NCBI GenBank assembly: GCA_904501675.1
Contig: CAJGCL010000036.1
Location: 1-16,681 of the forward strand
Direction: 5' to 3'
Source of the DNA: Clostridiaceae bacterium
Lineage (GTDB): Bacteria; Bacillota; Clostridia; Oscillospirales; Acutalibacteraceae
Length of the DNA stretch: 16,681 nucleotides
This document shows, piece after piece, positions 14,514 through 16,681 of the stretch; within the stretch, counting starts at the first letter, position 1, and each line of letters opens with the position of its first letter. The notes under the pieces are model-generated. The model was not told the DNA's origin. It saw nothing but the letters and a program-made list of their open reading frames with translations, and did no database searches. Both the position numbers and the translations under genes were made by a program.

Positions 14514-15089
14514 TTAAGCGATTGCTTCGTTTACTGTTTCAACTGCTGCTTCGCCGTATGCTGCAACGAGCTTAGCTGAGAAGTTATCAATAAGATCTGC
14601 TGCACCTACTGCATAAACAACATATTCGCCACCATTGATTGTGTACATAACAAGCTTCTCTGGGATACCACACATCCACTGTGTTGATGTGATGCTGTCT
14701 TTAAGAGACGCTGCGAAAGTTTCAGCTGACTTAGCATCTGTAAGGTGGAAAGCTGCGCTTGTGAATGTGTTTGCGTTCATAGCGTGCATAAATGAACCTG
14801 CTTCGTCAATCTGACCGATTAAATCTTCAGAAATGTGAAGAGTAGCAACAACGCTTTCTTTATCTTCAAGGCTGTAGATGCCTGCTGCATTGTCAACAGG
14901 GTTTGTAAAATCGCCACCCATAGCGAAGAACTTTTCTTCTTCTGCATATGTTGAAATAACCTTGTTAAGAACATCTGCTGAATCTGCTACCTCTACCTTT
15001 GGTGCGTTACCACCAAGGAAGATAACACCGCATACGATAGCTGCTACTGCAACTACTGCTACAATTGCAATTATAATACCTTTTTTCAT
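14514..15089 (-). CDS. Anchored exported protein of unknown function (possibly DUF4358-like)
   Basis: A 191-residue protein with one N-terminal membrane helix (about 4-25, IIIAIVAVVAVAAIVCGVIF) and an Ala-rich exported domain. No lipobox of usual form is seen. Segments such as YSLEDKESVVATLHIS, then FHLTDAKSAETFAASLKDSI and LVMYTINGGEYVVYAVG, suggest two repeated alpha/beta units. The overall shape recalls DUF4358 proteins, which I associate with MBOAT loci in Clostridia, but that match is uncertain. Codon choice is strongly biased (GCT, GTT, CTT, AAC), more so than in its neighbours, which suggests high expression. AAAAAGGAG precedes the ATG. It sits 46 nt after the anti-sigma-like gene and just before the MBOAT gene, so it may be a third part of the acetylation machinery or a wall-exposed product of the sigma regulon. 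Confidence 0.65.
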   Translation of the reverse strand: MKKGIIIAIVAVVAVAAIVCGVIFLGGNAPKVEVADSADVLNKVISTYAEEEKFFAMGGDFTNPVDNAAGIYSLEDKESVVATLHISEDLIGQIDEAGSFMHAMNANTFTSAAFHLTDAKSAETFAASLKDSITSTQWMCGIPEKLVMYTINGGEYVVYAVGAADLIDNFSAKLVAAYGEAAVETVNEAIA

Positions 15090-15135
15090 GATTTTTACTC
15101 CTTTTTGTTTAAAGTTTTTTTATTTTAATATTCAA

Positions 15136-15651
15136 TTAAAAAGCGTTGCTATTAAAGGCAATCTCCCTTTCGGAAAGAATATTCTGAAGCTTCAGAATTG
15201 TTTTCTCTCCTTCGGGCACATTCACCGCAATAACTACTTTTCCTTCAACTGAATATTGGTTACCTGTGTAAATTTCTTCACCTGTTTTGTAATCAAGCAA
15301 GGTGAATTCTCCGTTTTCAGCAGATATTTTTGTTTCAAATCTGCAATCTATTTCAACAACCTGACCACCATCAACCGATGCTCTTTGCACCATAGAAGCC
15401 TGAGGCAAATTGATTTGTTCACCATAAAAGGTTTCGCCATTAAGATAAACGGTTGATGAATTCATCCCTACACCTACAAAACCTACCACAAAAGCCACTA
15501 AAACACAAGCGGCAATAGTTTCTATAATTCTGTGGTTGCTCTTTTTGTTTTGTGAGGGCTGAATATTTTTTATATCATTTGCGATTCTTTGCTTTAATTC
15601 TTCAGGTGCTTTTATACTTTGATATTTATTTTTTTCGTTTTCGCTAATCAT
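15136..15651 (-). CDS. One-pass membrane protein, probable anti-sigma factor
   Basis: A 171-residue protein. A short cytoplasmic N-terminus (1-42) holds the KAPEELKQRIANDI segment often seen in ECF-associated anti-sigma factors of Bacillota. A membrane helix (about 44-64, IETIAACVLVAFVVGFVGVG) and a beta-rich extracytoplasmic domain (about 68-171) follow. No zinc-binding HC2 motif and no recognised sensor domain are present, so the role rests on topology and position. I start at ATG 15651 rather than the TTG at 15654; GAGAGGG lies at correct spacing. The start overlaps the sigma stop by eight nt, the usual arrangement for a cognate sigma/anti-sigma pair made in fixed ratio. The outer domain could sense an envelope signal; this is inference. 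Confidence 0.72.
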   Translation of the reverse strand: MISENEKNKYQSIKAPEELKQRIANDIKNIQPSQNKKSNHRIIETIAACVLVAFVVGFVGVGMNSSTVYLNGETFYGEQINLPQASMVQRASVDGGQVVEIDCRFETKISAENGEFTLLDYKTGEEIYTGNQYSVEGKVVIAVNVPEGEKTILKLQNILSEREIAFNSNAF

Positions 15652-16138
15652 CAATACCCTCTCTTTCTATTATATTTTTCAAATGCTCTCGTCCGCGAGA
15701 CAATCTCATTTTAACTGCAGATTGTGATAGGCCTGTCATTTTTCCTATCTCTGCTACCGAATAACCTTCAAGGTAATGAAGAACAAGCACTGTTCTGTAC
15801 CTTTCAGGCACAAGACTCAGGCTATGCATTATTGAGGATTTTTCCTTTTCTTCACTTTTAAGGTGATGCATATCATCAATATTGTCGTGAGCTCTGTGAG
15901 TTTTCTTTCTTAAAAAATCGCGACAAGCGTTAACTGTAACTTTTACAAACCACCCTTCTTCGTGGTTCCTATCTGAAAAGGCAGGCAATGTTTCAAAATA
16001 TTTTATAAAAACATCGTGAACAATATCTTCTGCATCGGTAGTATTCTGCACATTAACAAGAGCAAGGCGATAAAGCTTATTGGCATATTTATCGTACAGA
16101 GCTTCAAATTGCATATTTATATCATTTTGACTATTCAA
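15644..16138 (-). CDS. ECF-type RNA polymerase sigma factor
   Basis: A 164-residue group IV sigma factor. Region 2 (about 13-80) contains YDKYANKLYRLAL, then DAEDIVHDVFIKYF and EGWFVKVTVNACRDFLRKK. Region 4 (about 104-155) contains LVPERYRTVLVLHYLEGYS and a helix-turn-helix VAEIGKMTGLSQSAVKMRLS ending in RGREHLK. Regions 1 and 3 are absent, as is normal for ECF factors. The start is TTG at 16138: AAAGGAG (16154-16148) lies at usable spacing, while the in-frame ATG at 16114 has no ribosome binding site. It overlaps the next gene, a one-pass membrane protein that is likely its anti-sigma factor. An ECF-style promoter candidate lies directly upstream, suggesting autoregulation. Confidence 0.93.
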   Translation of the reverse strand: MNSQNDINMQFEALYDKYANKLYRLALVNVQNTTDAEDIVHDVFIKYFETLPAFSDRNHEEGWFVKVTVNACRDFLRKKTHRAHDNIDDMHHLKSEEKEKSSIMHSLSLVPERYRTVLVLHYLEGYSVAEIGKMTGLSQSAVKMRLSRGREHLKNIIEREGIDD

Positions 16139-16147
16139 TTTTCCACT

Positions 16148-16154
16148 CTCCTTT
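16148..16154 (-). promoter_or_regulatory. Ribosome binding site supporting the TTG start of the sigma gene
   Basis: AAAGGAG on the minus strand, nine nt before TTG 16138. No comparable site precedes the ATG at 16114. Confidence 0.65.
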
Positions 16155-16159
16155 ATGTA

Positions 16160-16186
16160 AACGATTTAAAATCCGGTTTGGTCACA
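16160..16186 (-). promoter_or_regulatory. Candidate ECF-sigma promoter of the sigma/anti-sigma/O-acetylation operon
   Basis: Minus strand: TGTGACC (16186-16180), 16-nt spacer, CGTT (16163-16160). The geometry matches ECF promoters of the TGAAAC-N16-CGT type. The predicted start falls close to the ribosome binding site, giving a very short leader. No sigma-A promoter as good was seen in this gap on this strand. Confidence 0.5.
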
Positions 16187-16218
16187 TTTTTTTGAAAAAA
16201 TTTTAAAATTCTTTTTTA

Positions 16219-16247
16219 TTGTGCATTTTTTATTTATATGCTATAAT
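16219..16247 (+). promoter_or_regulatory. Extended -10 promoter of the right-end MFS gene
   Basis: TTGTGC (16219-16224), 17-nt spacer, perfect TATAAT (16242-16247) with TG one base upstream (16239-16240). Transcription should start near 16254. Confidence 0.8.
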
Positions 16248-16277
16248 TTTTTTGCAATAATTTTTAGGAGTGATATT

Positions 16278-16681
16278 ATGGCTACTGCATTAAGTCCCGA
16301 AAAATTAAAGAAACAGCAAGCCCGCAAGGAACGGGAAATACAAAAATGGGAAAAGCAAAAAGCAAGGCCTAAGGGTAATACATATTTCTGGTATCTTGTT
16401 TTGATTATTGCGCTTATTTATGCTGTTGACGAGATTGCTTCGCAAATCAACTCTCTTATGCAGACTGAAATCGCAAATGACCTTATAAAAAGCGAAAGCT
16501 CGGTTACAATACTTAATCTTTTGAATGTTGTGGCAATACCATTTCAGATTATAGGTATTCTTTACAGGCCTTTGGCTGACCGTTTCGGCAGAAAGAAATT
16601 CCTTATTATAAACACCTTCGGTATGTCCCTTGCATTGTTTGTTATTTTCCTTTCAAACAATGTAATAATGTATTTCGTTGG
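16278..16681 (+). CDS. MFS transporter, 5' part only
   Basis: The N-terminal 134 residues of a gene that leaves the window at the right edge. A highly charged cytoplasmic N-terminus of about 38 residues (Lys/Gln/Glu-rich, likely helical: EKLKKQQARKEREIQKWEKQ) precedes the first membrane segment (about 39-57). A second segment (about 80-96) is followed by RPLADRFGRKK (98-108), the MFS motif A loop (G-x-L-a-D-r-x-G-r-k; here Arg replaces the first Gly), and then a further membrane segment. AGGAG lies eight nt before the ATG, behind a strong promoter. It is divergent from the ECF sigma gene. The long charged tail is unusual for MFS proteins. Substrate unknown. Confidence 0.82.
   Translation, partial: MATALSPEKLKKQQARKEREIQKWEKQKARPKGNTYFWYLVLIIALIYAVDEIASQINSLMQTEIANDLIKSESSVTILNLLNVVAIPFQIIGILYRPLADRFGRKKFLIINTFGMSLALFVIFLSNNVIMYFV

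Overview
The window is AT-rich and densely coded, with strong AAAGGAG-type ribosome binding sites and sigma-A-type promoters. Its gene content (DUF3892, FeoA/FeoB/FeoB-associated protein, DtxR-type regulator, MBOAT/DHHW pair, ECF sigma factor) suggests a Bacillota genome, most likely an anaerobic, gut-type Clostridia (Oscillospiraceae/Ruminococcaceae-like). This is inferred from style and gene content only. No rRNA, tRNA, CRISPR array or insertion sequence was seen, and no stretch over 300 bases lacks a gene.

Left part (1-7018): a partial serine hydrolase (beta-lactamase fold) on the minus strand diverges from a GH36-like alpha-galactosidase. A minus-strand polytopic membrane protein of unknown function follows, convergent with the galactosidase across a strong hairpin. 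Next come a small DUF3892 protein with its own terminator, then a two-gene unit: a purple-acid-phosphatase-like metallophosphoesterase coupled through an ATGA overlap to an MFS transporter. That unit ends in a 15-bp hairpin that can stop transcription from both sides.

Middle part (7020-10082): a ferrous-iron uptake operon on the minus strand, feoA-feoB plus a 53-residue Cys-rich FeoB-associated membrane protein. Divergent from it is a short DtxR/MntR-family repressor whose metal ligands (Met9, Cys100, Glu103, His104) are of the iron-sensing DtxR type. Two palindromes with GTTAGC-N4-GCTAAC cores lie at and just after the predicted feo transcription start, immediately downstream of a near-consensus promoter. 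This looks like a compact iron-responsive circuit.

Part 10114-11930: a membrane-anchored protein with a long Thr/Lys/Glu-rich stalk and a C-terminal His/Cys module, then a PiT-family phosphate transporter. The transporter's only visible start codon lies inside the terminator-like hairpin of the gene before it.

Right part (16138 down to 11955, minus strand): five same-strand genes with short gaps and no internal terminator. In order they encode an ECF sigma factor, an overlapping one-pass membrane protein (likely anti-sigma), an anchored exported protein, an MBOAT O-acyltransferase and a DHHW/AlgX-like partner. A hairpin with a long T-run closes the unit. An ECF-style promoter candidate precedes the sigma gene. 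The layout suggests stress-controlled O-acetylation of a cell-envelope polymer, analogous in logic to SigV-OatA in other Bacillota but using a different acetyltransferase type. The window ends in the 5' part of a divergent MFS transporter gene with a very good extended -10 promoter.
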